64,000 nt of DNA from Alcaligenaceae bacterium. GTDB lineage: Bacteria > Pseudomonadota > Gammaproteobacteria > Burkholderiales > Burkholderiaceae_B. Shown piece after piece: positions 26,807-37,726 of this stretch (positions are counted from its first letter, which is position 1; every line of letters begins with the position of its first letter). A model generated the notes under the pieces. The model was given only the letters and a program-made list of their open reading frames with translations. It searched no databases and was not told the DNA's origin. The position numbers and the translations under genes were made by a program. The stretch covers positions 62,001 to 126,000 of the forward strand of contig JAUNUJ010000005.1 of NCBI GenBank assembly GCA_030538235.1. Direction: 5' to 3'.

Positions 26807-27324
26807 TTGCCAAAGCGACTGGTAGGGGTGAGATCAAAGGTTCCGGCATGAAAAACTAGCGGTAGCTTATTAGTGTGTTCACAACGTTCAACATAACCGA
26901 CCATGATCAGGTGGTCACCGGCTACGTGTTGCTGCTCATTGGCACATTCAAAGATCGCTGAACAATAATTAGACGATAGCAGCGGTGCGCCTGTGTCGTT
27001 GAATTGCCACTCAACGCCATTGAAACGCTCAGGAACCTTGGTGGTGGAAAATTGCATCGCTAAATCAATTTGGTCATTGGCCAAAATGTGAATATTGTAG
27101 TGCTCGGCTTGTTGAAAAATTTGCAGATTTTGAGAGGCGAGACGCAGGCACCATAAGACCAGTGGCGGGTCCAGCGAAACCGAGTTAAAGGAGCTTACTG
27201 TCAGTCCCATCGGCATATTGGTCGCTGGATCAGTCGTGGTAACAATGGCTACCCCAGTGGTAAAGCGACCTAGTGCGAGTCGGAAATCTTTTTCAGTAAA
27301 ATCTGCTTGACGTTTATTAGACAT
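26803..27324 (-). CDS. Flavin reductase family protein (FMN-binding split barrel)
   Basis: 173 residues with the flavin reductase motif RLALGRFTTGVAIVTT at residues 15-30 and MGLTVSSFNSVSLDPPL near 44. Such proteins use NAD(P)H to reduce FMN or FAD for a partner monooxygenase. No monooxygenase is next door; the overlapping downstream gene is an FAD oxidoreductase. It lies 34 bases downstream of pdxH on the same strand, so an FMN-related operon (pdxH also binds FMN) is plausible. Confidence 0.88.
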   Translation of the reverse strand: MSNKRQADFTEKDFRLALGRFTTGVAIVTTTDPATNMPMGLTVSSFNSVSLDPPLVLWCLRLASQNLQIFQQAEHYNIHILANDQIDLAMQFSTTKVPERFNGVEWQFNDTGAPLLSSNYCSAIFECANEQQHVAGDHLIMVGYVERCEHTNKLPLVFHAGTFDLTPTSRFGK

Positions 27325-27358
27325 ATTTAAAATTTATTGATTGACAAGGTCTTAAGGC

Positions 27359-27991
27359 TTATGGCGCTAAACGCGTCATTTGCCATTGCTCATCGGTTTT
27401 TTGATAGAGTAAGCGATCGTGCATGCGTGAAGGACGACCTTGCCAGAATTCTATTTTAGAGGGTACCACCAAGTAACCACCCCAATGCGGGGGTTTCGGC
27501 ACCTCTTCAGGGTACATTTCGGAGAACTCCTGAAAGCGTTGCTCTAAGGTCTCTCGACTGATAGCTTGACTTTGTAGTGAAGCCCAAGCACCAATGCGCG
27601 ATCCATATGGACGGCTGTTAAAATACTCAATGGAGTCAGTTTCCGATAGCTTTTCTGCATGTCCGGTGATGCGCACTTGACGTTCTTGCTTGGTCCAGAA
27701 AAACAATAAACTGACTTGTGAGTTATGGGCTATGGCCTGACCTTTGGCTGAGTCATAATTTGTAAAAAAGACAAAACCGTCTTCGTTATAACTCTTAAGG
27801 AGCACCATACGCGCTTCGGGTTCGTCATCAGCATTGACCGTAGCCAGTGTCATGGCGTTAGCCTCGAGGAGGCCCTCTTCGCTGGCGAGTTGGAACCAAC
27901 GGTCAAAAAGAGCAAAGGGGTTTTGACCCGCATCGTGTTCTAATAATTCGAACTTTTCATAGCGATGACGCATATGTGCTGTAGAGCCCAT
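27359..27991 (-). CDS. pdxH: Pyridoxamine 5'-phosphate oxidase PdxH
   Basis: 210 residues, the usual length. It oxidises pyridoxine or pyridoxamine 5'-phosphate to pyridoxal 5'-phosphate using FMN and oxygen. Family motifs are EANAMTLATVNADDEPEAR, the RQVRITGHAEKL segment and C-terminal WQGRPSRMHDRLLY. It heads the leftward set pdxH, flavin reductase, FAD oxidoreductase. Confidence 0.95.
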   Translation of the reverse strand: MGSTAHMRHRYEKFELLEHDAGQNPFALFDRWFQLASEEGLLEANAMTLATVNADDEPEARMVLLKSYNEDGFVFFTNYDSAKGQAIAHNSQVSLLFFWTKQERQVRITGHAEKLSETDSIEYFNSRPYGSRIGAWASLQSQAISRETLEQRFQEFSEMYPEEVPKPPHWGGYLVVPSKIEFWQGRPSRMHDRLLYQKTDEQWQMTRLAP

Positions 27992-28086
27992 GATTTATCT
28001 TCCAAAATATGCTTTTAAACAGAATTGATATTTTACACCGAAGTGTTTAAGTCTTCAGCTTTTGTCAGGAGTCGAGTGTTGTCTGC

Positions 28087-28749
28087 TTAGTAGTCCTGTT
28101 GATGCTGAGTAATCAGATCGGCTAAATGATAGAGCGCTTCATCGTGGATATTGGCTTTTTTAAGTGCTTCCGCAGTTTCTAAAACGTACTCGGTGCATGG
28201 ACCATAATGCCCTTGGGCACCCATGACGACCTCGATTGTTTCTTCGAGGCTTAAATCGCCCACATAAGACGGGTCCTCAGGATCCATCACAAAAGCTAAG
28301 GCCTTGACTGTACCTTGCTCCGTTATACAGTCTAGCCACATTGGTAGATAGGAACTGTTGGGCATTTCACGTTGCCAAAGGCGGCGCATTTTTTCGTGAA
28401 GGTTTTGATTAGGTAGTTTGTAGACCGTGCCCTCACAAACTCCGGACTCGGCCAGACCGAATACCAGACCAGGCCGCTCCGGCGTGCCACGATTGACGCT
28501 GGACCAAAGGCAAAGCGCACGGTGATAACCCATGAGGGTGCCACGACGACTTTCTACAAATTCAAAGTCCGGACGCCAAACTAAGGAGGCATAGCCGAAG
28601 ATCCAGAGATCCTTTAATTCATTTAGTTGTGCCATGGCTTTATCTAAAGAGGCTTCGCGCTCTTCCTCTGTCCAAAGACGGAAATGCTTGAAATGCCTTT
28701 CGGCTTTTGCCAAAATGCTCGGGCTTAAATCAATATATTTGCTATCCAC
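28087..28749 (-). CDS. chaC: ChaC-type glutathione-specific gamma-glutamylcyclotransferase
   Basis: 220 residues. The substrate-binding signature FGYASLVWRPDFEF at about residues 53-66 and the catalytic glutamate region near 110-130 identify the ChaC family, which splits glutathione to 5-oxoproline and Cys-Gly. The N-terminal 40 residues are a charged extension seen in bacterial members. It stands alone between pdxH and the divergent tcdA gene. Confidence 0.9.
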   Translation of the reverse strand: MDSKYIDLSPSILAKAERHFKHFRLWTEEEREASLDKAMAQLNELKDLWIFGYASLVWRPDFEFVESRRGTLMGYHRALCLWSSVNRGTPERPGLVFGLAESGVCEGTVYKLPNQNLHEKMRRLWQREMPNSSYLPMWLDCITEQGTVKALAFVMDPEDPSYVGDLSLEETIEVVMGAQGHYGPCTEYVLETAEALKKANIHDEALYHLADLITQHQQDY

Positions 28750-28859
28750 GAATTAATTTTATTAGAAAAGTTAAAATAATGGCTTAATTGTAGCATCAGC
28801 CAATTGCTTAGGATGATTAAGTCATGAGCAACAGGGGTATTAGGAGAGCATGTTTGACG

Positions 28860-29660
28860 ATGAGTGATTTTGATTTAGAACGTCGTTTTGGTGGATTAAA
28901 GCGTTTATATGGTGACCAAGCGCTCCATATTATCGCTGCCAAAGCCGTCATGGTGGTCGGTATCGGGGGCGTCGGCTCTTGGGCTGCTGAGGCCTTGGCA
29001 CGTAGTGGTATTGGACGTCTGGTCTTAGTGGATTTGGATGTGGTGTCTGAATCCAATATTAATCGTCAGATCCACGCCCTTAGTAGTACCTTAGGTAAAA
29101 GCAAGGTAGAGGCAATGGCTGAGCGTTTGTACGAGATTAATCCTCATTTGCAATTGGAATTGATTGATGACTTTATTGATCCCTCTAATGCTCACGCTGT
29201 GATTGAGGCGGCTGCCGTTGATGTGGTGTTGGATTGCGCAGATCAGGTGCAAGCTAAAATCGCTATGACCCTAGTTTGTAAGGAGTTGGGGGTGCATTTA
29301 ATTATGTGTGGGGGCGCCGGTGGCAAGCGCAATAGCTTAGCCTTGAATTTCACTGATTTAAGTCGCACTCGCAATGACGCCTTATTAGCAAAAATTCGTC
29401 AACAACTACGTAAACAATATGGCTTTGCCAAGGGGAGTGATGCGCAGGGTAGGGCTTTAAAAAAAGTACCTTCGATGGGTGTGCCCTGTTTGTGGATTGA
29501 TGAACCGGCTTTGATGCCTTGGTCAGAACCAGCGGATGATGGTGCCACACAGCGTGGCCCGCAGGGCTTGGCTTGTGCAGGTTACGGGTCTTGTGTTACC
29601 GTCACTGCCGCCATGGGTTTAGCGGCAGTTAATCAGGTTTTGAAGCACTTTTATGCTTAG
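28860..29660 (+). CDS. tcdA: tRNA threonylcarbamoyladenosine dehydratase TcdA
   Basis: 266 residues from this start. It is an E1-like enzyme that uses ATP to cyclise t6A37 of tRNA to ct6A. The family start [16 protein letters not shown] is followed by the nucleotide motif [19 protein letters not shown]. The start at 28860 gives the usual short leader before RRFGG; an in-frame ATG at 28824 would add 12 residues and is possible. Its stop overlaps the end of the converging sirtuin gene by 4 bases. Confidence 0.93.
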   Translation: MSDFDLERRFGGLKRLYGDQALHIIAAKAVMVVGIGGVGSWAAEALARSGIGRLVLVDLDVVSESNINRQIHALSSTLGKSKVEAMAERLYEINPHLQLELIDDFIDPSNAHAVIEAAAVDVVLDCADQVQAKIAMTLVCKELGVHLIMCGGAGGKRNSLALNFTDLSRTRNDALLAKIRQQLRKQYGFAKGSDAQGRALKKVPSMGVPCLWIDEPALMPWSEPADDGATQRGPQGLACAGYGSCVTVTAAMGLAAVNQVLKHFYA

Positions 29661-30349
29661 CTTTTGTTTCTAAGACGCGCTTCCAATTGACGCATACCTT
29701 CTGAAGCCCCTGTGCTGTAGAAGTTGTCATGATGGGTAAATTGGTTTTCCAAACCCTTGTCAATCACATAAAGTTGGCAGTGCGATGGGATAAAGTCAAT
29801 TAAACCGGCAGCCGGGTAAACTTTCATAGAGGTGCCGATAACTAAAAACAGATCGGCTTGAGCGGCAATATCTGCTGCCTCTTGCATGGTCGGTACCATT
29901 TCTCCGAACCAAACAATATGCGGGCGTAGTTGTACCCCGCGATCATCCACGTCGCCAATATTTAAATCACCTTGCCAGTTGATAACACCAGTCTCCTCAC
30001 AATCTATCGGACGTACTTTACGTAATTCGCCATGTAAATGCAGTACTTTGGTGGAGCCGGCACGTTCATGTAAATCATCAACGTTTTGGGTGATGATATG
30101 CACATCAAATTCATCCTCAAGAGCGGCTAGTGTTTTGTGTGCGTCGTTGGGTTCGACTTCATTTAATTGAGCGCGACGTAAATTATAAAAACGCATGACT
30201 AACTCAGGATCACGAACAAAGGCATCGAAGGTAGCGACGTCTTCAACCCGATGCTCTTCCCATAAGCCGTCAGAGTCTCTAAACGTTTTTAAACCGCTCT
30301 CAGCAGAAATGCCGGCACCTGACAGCACAACTAATCTCTTTTTACTCAT
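29657..30349 (-). CDS. cobB: Sir2 family NAD-dependent protein deacylase without usual zinc cysteines
   Basis: 230 residues. [20 protein letters not shown] (11-30), [13 protein letters not shown] and catalytic His106 in LHLHG are intact. Tyr55 and Arg58 form the YxxR pair linked to desuccinylase activity in SIRT5/CobB-type enzymes. However, the small zinc module that normally has four Cys shows only Cys117: the stretch [10 protein letters not shown] to [14 protein letters not shown] has none. Fold and the [10 protein letters not shown] motif are retained, so it is probably active as a zinc-free form. It is 14 bases after uvrA on the same strand. Confidence 0.88.
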   Translation of the reverse strand: MSKKRLVVLSGAGISAESGLKTFRDSDGLWEEHRVEDVATFDAFVRDPELVMRFYNLRRAQLNEVEPNDAHKTLAALEDEFDVHIITQNVDDLHERAGSTKVLHLHGELRKVRPIDCEETGVINWQGDLNIGDVDDRGVQLRPHIVWFGEMVPTMQEAADIAAQADLFLVIGTSMKVYPAAGLIDFIPSHCQLYVIDKGLENQFTHHDNFYSTGASEGMRQLEARLRNKS

Positions 30350-30363
30350 TTAATTAATATTCC

Positions 30364-33300
30364 TTAGTTATTTCTTTGCATGAAATCTTTGAGCGCTTGA
30401 CCCGTATGGGAGCGCTTATGTAATTTCATTAAGTCTTCAGGGGTACCGGCGGCGACTAAACGACCACCCTCCGTACCGCCTTCAGGACCAAGATCTAAAA
30501 TCCAATCCGCTTCGGCCATGATATCTAAGTTATGTTCAATGATAACGACAGTGTTGCCGGCATCAACTAAGCGATGAATGACTAGGATCAGTTTTTTTAC
30601 ATCCGCCATGGATAAGCCGACGCTAGGCTCATCTAGAACATAAAGGGTATGTGGTGCACTTGAAGCGCGACCGGTTTTATGCACACCTTCATCGAGGCGC
30701 GCTTTAAGCAACTCGGTAACTAGTTTAATACGCTGTGCCTCACCTCCTGATAGGGTAGGCGATGGTTGTCCTAAGGTCAAATAACCTAAGCCCACATCTT
30801 GCAGCAGTTTTAAGCCGCGATGAATTTTTGGATGCGCTGTGAAGAAGTCAATGACTTCATCGACCTCAAGACTCAGAATCTCACCGATGTTTTTATCGCG
30901 TACCATAACGGCTAATGTTTCAGGGTTAAAGCGTTCGCCTTCGCACAGTTCACAAGTCACTTTTACATCGGGTAAGAAGCTCATTTCAATAGTTCGCATG
31001 CCTTGGCCGTCACAAGCAGGACAACGACCGTCACCGGTATTAAAGGAGAAACGGGAGGCATTCCAACCATGCAGCTTAGCCATTCGAGTTTGGGCAAATA
31101 AGCGTCTTACATCATCCCAGATGCCAATATAGGTGGCCGGGGTGGAGCGTGGGGTCTTGCCGATGGGTGTTTGATCCACTTCGAGGATGCGCTCTAATTT
31201 GTCCCAACCGATAATATCATCACATCCTCGGCAGCTTGTGGAGGGGTTTTTTTGACCGACTTTGCTGCGTAGGTTTTCCAGTAAGACATCACGAGCCAGA
31301 CTGGATTTACCTGAACCGGACACACCAGTCACCACGGTTAAGCGACCCACCGGGATAGCGGCATCCACGCTTTGTAGATTGTGTAGGGTCGCATTTTTAA
31401 TTTCAACTAGCGGGTGATCTTGTGGGATCGGACGACGTGCTTGCATGGGATGCGGCATCGGGTTGCGCAAAAACTCACCGGTCAGTGATTCAGGCGCATT
31501 TAGAATATCCTCATAACTCCCCTGAGCAATTACACGCCCGCCGCGACTCCCGGCGCCGGGACCCATATCGATAATATGTTGAGCGCGTTTAATGGTATCT
31601 TCATCATGCTCTACCACCACCAAGGTATTGCCATTGCCCTCTAAATGACTTAAGGCATTGAGTAGAATTTGGTTGTCCCGCGGATGTAGACCGATGGTTG
31701 GTTCATCAAGCACATAACAAACGCCTTGGAGGTTTGAGCCTAATTGAGCGGCTAAGCGAATACGTTGCGCTTCGCCACCGGAGAGAGTGGGGGCGGCGCG
31801 ATCAAGGCTCAAGTAATTAAGCCCCACATTGCGCATAAACTTCAAGCGACTGCGAATTTCCTGCAATACATCGCGAGCGATTTGTTGTTCGCGTTCACTC
31901 ATTTGTACTGATAAGAAAAACTCTTCCAGATCGTCGATAGAGTATTCGCTCAGTTTATGGATGGGTAATTTCTGCCAGATAATATGTCGAGCAATTTCAT
32001 TTATCCGAGCACCATCACAACTCGGGCAGACGCTGTCATCTTCTTCAGTCTCCCGGTTTAACCAAGCGCTTTCTTCACCACTCAATTCCTCATTAAAATC
32101 CTTTAACTTTAAACCGGTACCAAAACAACTTTCACACCAGCCATGTTTGGAGTTATAGGAGAAAAGTCGTGGGTCAGGCTCTGGGAAACTACGCGAACAT
32201 GATGGGCAGGCACGTTTAATTGAAAAGTGCTTTTGGCTGAGGTGCTCCGGTGTTAGCGGCTTCTCAGGATCCAGCTCAAATAGGATACTGAGTTGACCTT
32301 GACCGTGAGTAATGGCGGTATTGAGTGCTTCGCGCAATTCGATCTCATTAGCCGGATCAACCACAATATCCAACACCGGCAATTCAATCGTATGTTCTTG
32401 GTTTCGATCAAGGCGTGGCCAAGGACTTACCGGGATGAATTCATTATCCACCCGTAAGTGCGTATAACCCCTGTTGTCAGCCCATTTCGCTAAATCAGTG
32501 TAATACCCTTTGCGAGCAATAATTAAAGGTGCCATAACGCCAATGCGCTGACCGCGGTGATGGCTCATAATATGCGCCAAAATTTGATCAGGACGTTGTG
32601 GTTCCACCGGCACCTGACAACTCGGACAATACTGAGTGCCTAGTTTTACGTACAGAAGTCGTAAAAAGTGATGAATCTCAGTCATGGTGCCGACGGTGGA
32701 CTTATAACCGCCACGGCTAGTTCTTTGTTCAATGGCGACCGTGGGTGCAATGCCATAAATAGCATCAACATCCGGTTGTCCTGCCGGTTGTACGATGGAG
32801 CGGGCATAGGCATTAAGTGATTCCAAGTAGCGTCGTTGACCTTCTTGGAACAGAATATCAAAGGCTAGCGTGGATTTGCCCGACCCCGAAACACCAGTGA
32901 TAACAGTGAATTTGTCACGAGGTATTTCCACATCAATGCCCTGCAAATTATGTTCACGTGCATTGAGAATTTCAATAGTATTATTGGTCTTGGTGCGCTT
33001 GCGAGCACGGCTGCTTTTTTGATAGACCTCTCGTACAATCTCTTTTTCATAGTCAGCTAAAGCCTGACCGGTAAAGGATTGAGGCATTGTCTTTAAGTCA
33101 TCGGGAGTGCCTTGGGCGACAATCTGACCGCCATGCTCACCGCCGCCGGGTCCTAAATCAATGATCCAATCTGCGGCGCGTATCAAGTCCAGATTGTGCT
33201 CAATGATGATAAGCGAATGACCGGCGGCTAAGAGTTTCCTAAAGGCGTGCATTAGGCGTGCCACATCATCAAAATGTAGTCCGGTGGTCGGTTCATCAAA

Positions 33301-35994
33301 TAGGAATAAGGACCCTTTTAGGGCAAGTTGTTTGCCTTTGCTGCGACTCCGTGCGGCCTCTGCCAAGTGACCTGCCAGTTTGAGACGTTGTGCTTCGCCG
33401 CCGGATAACGTCGGCACTGGTTGCCCAAGTTTGACATACTCTAAACCCACGTCAATCAGAGGTTGTAACGCTGTTTGTACGTCTCTTAAACCTTTAAAGA
33501 ATTCTAAAGCTTGGTAAACGGTCATCTCTAAAACCTCATCAATGGAGGCTGATTGACCTAAATGTTCCACTCGAACTTCGCAGATCTCGTCTCTAAAGCG
33601 CTTGCCGTGACAGTCGGGACAGCGTAAATACACATCCGAGAGGAATTGCATTTCGATATGTTCAAAGCCGGTGCCCTTACAAGTAGGGCAACGTCCGTCA
33701 CCGGTGTTAAAGCTAAAGGTGCCGGGCTTATAGCCTCGCTCAATGCTCATAGCGGCATTGGCAAAGAGGTTGCGAATGGCATTAAATGCACCGACATAAC
33801 TGGCCGGATTGGAGCGTGCTGTTTTTCCTATCGGACTCTGATCCACCATGACTACTGAGGCGATTTGCTCTACCCCTAAGAGGTGTTGATATTGACCCGG
33901 TGATTCGGTGGGTAGCCCAAAATGTTTCAATAATGCAGGATAGAGCACGTCCTGAATCAGGGTGGATTTGCCCGATCCGGAAACCCCGGTGACACACACT
34001 AGACGGCCTAGAGGAAAAGCAGCGTCGACATTTCTCAGGTTATTGGCGTTGACGCCCTCAAGCAGCAGCTTTGGTGTTTTGGGACTCACTTTCATCGGTA
34101 ATGGGGCTTCAACTCGCAGTACATCACCAAGGTATTGGCCGGTCAAGGTACTAGCTGTGCGCAATTGCTCGGGACTGCCGTCAAAGACAATCTCACCACC
34201 ACGTTCACCTGGGCCCGGGCCGATTTCCAAGATGCGATCGGCCGCTACCATTACTTGCGGATCGTGCTCAACGACAACTAGGGTATTGCCAGCATCACGC
34301 AATCTTTTCATGACTTCAACGATGCGGCCCATATCGCGAGGGTGCAAGCCAATAGATGGCTCATCCAAGACAAAGAGGGTGTTAACTAAGGAGGTCCCGA
34401 GGGCGGTGGTCAGGTTAATACGTTGTACCTCACCGCCCGAGAGGGTGCGGCTCTGACGGTCTAGCGATAAATAATCCAACCCCACGTCACAAAGATAGCG
34501 CAGACGATGTCGGATTTCAGTCAGCACTAATTCGCTAGCTTTATCCGCATGGGCATCAAAATAGGGGGTATTGAAATAATCCCTTAAATGACCGATGGGC
34601 AATTGCATCAGATCATGGATGGCTAGACCGGGTAATTGTTCCAGTGTTTTTTGAGACCAATGGGCACCCACCGGCATAAAGCGTCGATACTGACCATCGG
34701 CATAATCCGCTTGCTTACCATCACCTAGACGCCATAAATTAGCATTGGCTTTTAGTCTGGAGCCCCGACAAACCGGGCAGGGAGTGTAACTTCTGAACTT
34801 GGATAATAAAATGCGCACATGCATGCGATAGGACTTAGTTTCCAACCAGTCGAAAAAACGCTGTACGCCATACCATTGGAGATCCCAAGCATTGCGTTTA
34901 CCGGTCCACTCCGGATCGCCTTCAATCACCCATTGCTTTTCTGCCTGATTAAGCTCGGACCATGGGGTATCAGTGCGTATGCCGAGTCGCTTGGCATACT
35001 TCATCAGATCATCTTGTTGTTCTTTAAAACTTGGTGTTTGCCAAGGTCGGATCGCTCCATCAGCCAAGCTGAGATTTTCATCGGGGATCACTAGGCCGTA
35101 ATCAATGCCCATACTGCGACCAAAACCACGACAATGATCACAGGCACCAATGGGCGAATTGAATGAAAAGGTACTGGCATGCGGTTTCTGGTAGGAAATA
35201 TCACAGGGCGCACAATGCAACTGCTGGCTAAAGGGCCGGATCAGTTCCTCACCGCTGTCCAGTTGTGCAAACACTCGACAAAAGCCCTGACCGTGATTTA
35301 ATGCGTGTTCCAGAGCTTCGGCCACGCGCTCGGTTTCGGCTTTGGAAAAGCGGAATCTATCCTGTACCACGTACAATTTTTTCATGATTTCAAGCTTGTT
35401 TTTCTTGCTTTTCTTATCAATGATTTCGCGTGTGACTTCTTCCTCAGAGTGAATTCTGGTGTAACCTTGTTGCTCCAAGAAGGCCTTAACCTCATCATCA
35501 CTAAAATTTGCTGGTACTAAAATAGGGAAAGTCAGGATTAATCTAGGGTCATCATAGTTTTTGCTAAGTATGGCCAGTTGTTCCTGAATTGACTGTATCG
35601 TGTCTCGTTGCACGGGGGCGGCACATTGTCGACAAAACAGCTTGGCCGAGTGAGCATAGAGTAATTTAATATGGTCATTGAGCTCTGTCATCGTGCCCAC
35701 AGAGCTACGTGAGGTCCTAACTGGATTGGTCTGATCGATAGCGATGGCCGGCAAAATGCCCTCGATACGTTCGACTTGGGGCTTATCCATACGGTCCAAG
35801 AACTGGCGTGCATAAGGTGAAAAGGTTTCAACGTATTTGCGTTGACCCTCAGCATACAAAGTATCAAAGGCTAAAGAGCTTTTGCCAGAACCGGAGACAC
35901 CCGTCAGTACGGTGATTTCGCCGGTATTAATTGCTAGATCCAAGTTTTTAAGGTTATTTTGCTGAGCGCCGAAAATACGTATTTGTGATGACAT
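30364..35994 (-). CDS. uvrA: Tandem double-length UvrA (excinuclease ABC subunit A fusion)
   Basis: 1876 residues, about twice the usual 940. Residues 1 to about 1003 and about 1004-1876 are each a complete UvrA unit. There are four Walker A motifs (GVSGSGKS near residues 32, 670, 1035 and 1560), four LSGGE signatures, and zinc-finger Cys pairs in both halves ([32 protein letters not shown]). A linker rich in Lys and Arg ([10 protein letters not shown]) joins them. UvrA normally works as a dimer that finds DNA damage and loads UvrB; here the dimer may be covalent. Such long forms occur in some betaproteobacteria. Whether a normal uvrA exists elsewhere cannot be seen. Confidence 0.93.
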   Translation of the reverse strand: MSSQIRIFGAQQNNLKNLDLAINTGEITVLTGVSGSGKSSLAFDTLYAEGQRKYVETFSPYARQFLDRMDKPQVERIEGILPAIAIDQTNPVRTSRSSVGTMTELNDHIKLLYAHSAKLFCRQCAAPVQRDTIQSIQEQLAILSKNYDDPRLILTFPILVPANFSDDEVKAFLEQQGYTRIHSEEEVTREIIDKKSKKNKLEIMKKLYVVQDRFRFSKAETERVAEALEHALNHGQGFCRVFAQLDSGEELIRPFSQQLHCAPCDISYQKPHASTFSFNSPIGACDHCRGFGRSMGIDYGLVIPDENLSLADGAIRPWQTPSFKEQQDDLMKYAKRLGIRTDTPWSELNQAEKQWVIEGDPEWTGKRNAWDLQWYGVQRFFDWLETKSYRMHVRILLSKFRSYTPCPVCRGSRLKANANLWRLGDGKQADYADGQYRRFMPVGAHWSQKTLEQLPGLAIHDLMQLPIGHLRDYFNTPYFDAHADKASELVLTEIRHRLRYLCDVGLDYLSLDRQSRTLSGGEVQRINLTTALGTSLVNTLFVLDEPSIGLHPRDMGRIVEVMKRLRDAGNTLVVVEHDPQVMVAADRILEIGPGPGERGGEIVFDGSPEQLRTASTLTGQYLGDVLRVEAPLPMKVSPKTPKLLLEGVNANNLRNVDAAFPLGRLVCVTGVSGSGKSTLIQDVLYPALLKHFGLPTESPGQYQHLLGVEQIASVVMVDQSPIGKTARSNPASYVGAFNAIRNLFANAAMSIERGYKPGTFSFNTGDGRCPTCKGTGFEHIEMQFLSDVYLRCPDCHGKRFRDEICEVRVEHLGQSASIDEVLEMTVYQALEFFKGLRDVQTALQPLIDVGLEYVKLGQPVPTLSGGEAQRLKLAGHLAEAARSRSKGKQLALKGSLFLFDEPTTGLHFDDVARLMHAFRKLLAAGHSLIIIEHNLDLIRAADWIIDLGPGGGEHGGQIVAQGTPDDLKTMPQSFTGQALADYEKEIVREVYQKSSRARKRTKTNNTIEILNAREHNLQGIDVEIPRDKFTVITGVSGSGKSTLAFDILFQEGQRRYLESLNAYARSIVQPAGQPDVDAIYGIAPTVAIEQRTSRGGYKSTVGTMTEIHHFLRLLYVKLGTQYCPSCQVPVEPQRPDQILAHIMSHHRGQRIGVMAPLIIARKGYYTDLAKWADNRGYTHLRVDNEFIPVSPWPRLDRNQEHTIELPVLDIVVDPANEIELREALNTAITHGQGQLSILFELDPEKPLTPEHLSQKHFSIKRACPSCSRSFPEPDPRLFSYNSKHGWCESCFGTGLKLKDFNEELSGEESAWLNRETEEDDSVCPSCDGARINEIARHIIWQKLPIHKLSEYSIDDLEEFFLSVQMSEREQQIARDVLQEIRSRLKFMRNVGLNYLSLDRAAPTLSGGEAQRIRLAAQLGSNLQGVCYVLDEPTIGLHPRDNQILLNALSHLEGNGNTLVVVEHDEDTIKRAQHIIDMGPGAGSRGGRVIAQGSYEDILNAPESLTGEFLRNPMPHPMQARRPIPQDHPLVEIKNATLHNLQSVDAAIPVGRLTVVTGVSGSGKSSLARDVLLENLRSKVGQKNPSTSCRGCDDIIGWDKLERILEVDQTPIGKTPRSTPATYIGIWDDVRRLFAQTRMAKLHGWNASRFSFNTGDGRCPACDGQGMRTIEMSFLPDVKVTCELCEGERFNPETLAVMVRDKNIGEILSLEVDEVIDFFTAHPKIHRGLKLLQDVGLGYLTLGQPSPTLSGGEAQRIKLVTELLKARLDEGVHKTGRASSAPHTLYVLDEPSVGLSMADVKKLILVIHRLVDAGNTVVIIEHNLDIMAEADWILDLGPEGGTEGGRLVAAGTPEDLMKLHKRSHTGQALKDFMQRNN

Positions 35995-36240
35995 AGATTA
36001 ATTAACTCACACTACCTCAAGGCTTTGAGACTTAAGGCTGAAAGGGGATTTTTAGAGGCTTTATAAGTGATTATAGATGAGGGCAAGGGGCTGTTTTTCA
36101 AGATAAACTGAATTAAGTGTTCTTCCAATTTATTATGAATAGGCTGAGGGGGTAAAGACGACATGTTTTCATTTATGTTAATAAAATAAGCGGTCTAATC
36201 TGGTGTGTTTCTATTAGTTGTGATAAAATTAAAGATTACC

Positions 36241-36262
36241 AAAGTTTTTGATCAAAAACTTT
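36241..36262 (+). promoter_or_regulatory. Perfect 22-bp palindrome upstream of the 46-codon gene
   Basis: AAAGTTTTTGA at 36241-36251 is followed directly by its exact reverse complement (36252-36262), with no loop. The centre TTGATCAA lacks the spacer of an FNR site. It begins 12 bases after TAAAAT (36224-36229), a possible -10, and ends 26 bases before the ATG at 36289. Position and symmetry suit a repressor operator; with no loop it is a poor hairpin. The protein that binds is unknown. Confidence 0.6.
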
Positions 36263-36288
36263 CTTTGTTTTATTGTTTAGAGGCAGTC

Positions 36289-36429
36289 ATGGCAGAAATT
36301 AAACGTACGAGCCGTAACACTTTAGAGCGCCGTTGTATCAGCAAAGAGTTGAAGCGTTTATACGCGACCTCTCCAAAAGGCGTTTGGAAGATGCTAGAAA
36401 AAGTGAACCAAGCTAATAAGCTTAAGTAA
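36289..36429 (+). CDS. Small basic protein, 46 aa, unrecognised
   Basis: The short gene encodes a very basic protein beginning MAEIKRTSRNTLERR, with about 14 Lys/Arg, one Cys (residue 16) and a C-terminal amphipathic helix with KGVWKMLEKVN. It resembles a small nucleic-acid or ribosome-binding protein in composition only. I chose ATG 36289; upstream in-frame starts would add a Leu/Lys-rich leader without a ribosome binding site. It is a free-standing gene, with a 22-bp palindrome before it and a terminator about 85 bases after it. That isolation suggests a real, regulated gene. Confidence 0.6.
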   Translation: MAEIKRTSRNTLERRCISKELKRLYATSPKGVWKMLEKVNQANKLK

Positions 36430-36762
36430 TTCTTTTTCTGAACTTGATCTATTTAGTGCTTGCGATTAATTAGACAATTAATCCAGTGCTTCATCAAGAG
36501 CTTAGTCAAGCAAAAAAAGCCACCGTATAGATTATGGTGGCTTTTTTGCATTTGCTCAGCGAAAGCGGTAAACCCATCAGCTTGCAAGAAAGCTGAATCA
36601 CTCAAACCAAGGCTAAGGGGTTGGTCGTGTTGAAGGTTGAATATGACAATTAACTGACTTGAAATGTTTTGTAAACAATCGTGCCTTTTTGCTATATGAA
36701 AAAAAGTTAAACTAACACCTTAATTAAATAATTAGTAAAACAGTTTTTTCCCAGATAAGATT
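36430..36762 (+). other. 333-base gap between the 46-codon gene and the glycosyltransferase
   Basis: It holds the terminator at 36513-36547 and a 7-bp stem with a 6-base loop (36577-36583 with 36590-36596). The remainder is AT-rich with no open frame of note, and I see no RNA gene. The 36640-36760 stretch should carry the glycosyltransferase promoter, but no clear box pair stands out. Confidence 0.5.
36513..36547 (+). terminator. Rho-independent terminator after the 46-codon gene
   Basis: Arms AAAAAAGCCACC (36513-36524) and its complement (36536-36547) form a 12-bp stem ending in T6, with an 11-base loop. Confidence 0.85.
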
Positions 36763-37701
36763 ATGAGCCAATACGGTTTCACTGTGCTCACCCCGACCTA
36801 TAATCGGGCTGACACCTTGCCACGCGTCTATGAATCACTTAAAGCACAGGATTTTGGTGACTTTGAGTGGCTTATTATTGATGACGGTTCGACGGATAAC
36901 ACCGCCGAACTAGTCGCTGAGTGGGCAAATGACGATATCATCCCGATCCGTTATGCGTGGCAACCCAATCAACATAAGAAAACCGCCTTTAATCACGGGG
37001 TTTCTATCGCTCAGGGTGAACTAATCGTTGCGCTTGACTCAGACGACACCTTGTTGCCTAATGCCTTATCGTCGATGTGGTCGACATGGCATAGTATTCC
37101 TGCGACCCAACGTGGTGGTTATATTGCGGTTACGGGACTTTGTCAGCGACCGGATGGCTCCATTGTGGGTGATAGGTTTTTTCGCGAACAGGTCGATATG
37201 ACCTCGATTGATATGTACTTTAAACATCGTCCACGCGGTGAAAAGTTCGGTTGTTTAAATACCGAGATTTTGCGATGTTATCCATTTCCCGAAGAGTATG
37301 CCGGTTTTGTGCCTGAGAGCATCGTTTGGCGTAAGATTGCCCGTGCGGGTTATTTGACGCGTTTTGTTAATGATGTCTATCGTGTCTACTATGATTCGGG
37401 TGATTCATTGAGTCGTCAAGGTGCATCCAATGCTGCGCAACATGCGATGGGTTTATTGTTGTTGGCCCACGATACGATAGAAAAAAGCATTGCTTGGTTT
37501 TTTAAAAGTCCGGTGGAGTTTTTCAAGTCGGCCGTGCGCTATACACGCTTTAGGCTACATCTTAAGGAGCGAGGTGTGAGCATGCCGGCTGCAGTTCGTT
37601 TAAGAAGTCCTGCAGCCTGGGTGTTGGTGGCGTTAAGTTACCCAATAGGACTTAGTCTCTATCTACGAGATCGAGCCAAACTGTCCGGTGCTACTACGTA
37701 G
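36763..37701 (+). CDS. Family 2 glycosyltransferase
   Basis: 312 residues. The nucleotide-sugar binding fold is shown by TPTYNRADTLPRVYESLKAQ (residues 9-28), WLIIDDGSTDNT (37-48) and the metal site ALDSDDTLL near 90-98. A late hydrophobic stretch near residues 285-300 may bring it to the membrane. It is alone, with no capsule or LPS cluster around it, so the sugar and acceptor are unknown; a cell-envelope polysaccharide is likely. Confidence 0.88.
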   Translation: MSQYGFTVLTPTYNRADTLPRVYESLKAQDFGDFEWLIIDDGSTDNTAELVAEWANDDIIPIRYAWQPNQHKKTAFNHGVSIAQGELIVALDSDDTLLPNALSSMWSTWHSIPATQRGGYIAVTGLCQRPDGSIVGDRFFREQVDMTSIDMYFKHRPRGEKFGCLNTEILRCYPFPEEYAGFVPESIVWRKIARAGYLTRFVNDVYRVYYDSGDSLSRQGASNAAQHAMGLLLLAHDTIEKSIAWFFKSPVEFFKSAVRYTRFRLHLKERGVSMPAAVRLRSPAAWVLVALSYPIGLSLYLRDRAKLSGATT

Positions 37702-37726
37702 AGTTGGTCGGTTTTTGGGTAGCTAC

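Noticed and set aside
33962..34456. 164-codon plus-strand frame inside uvrA
   Set aside because: It is a mirror of the strongly conserved minus-strand UvrA sequence and encodes a low-complexity Arg/Ser/Thr product.
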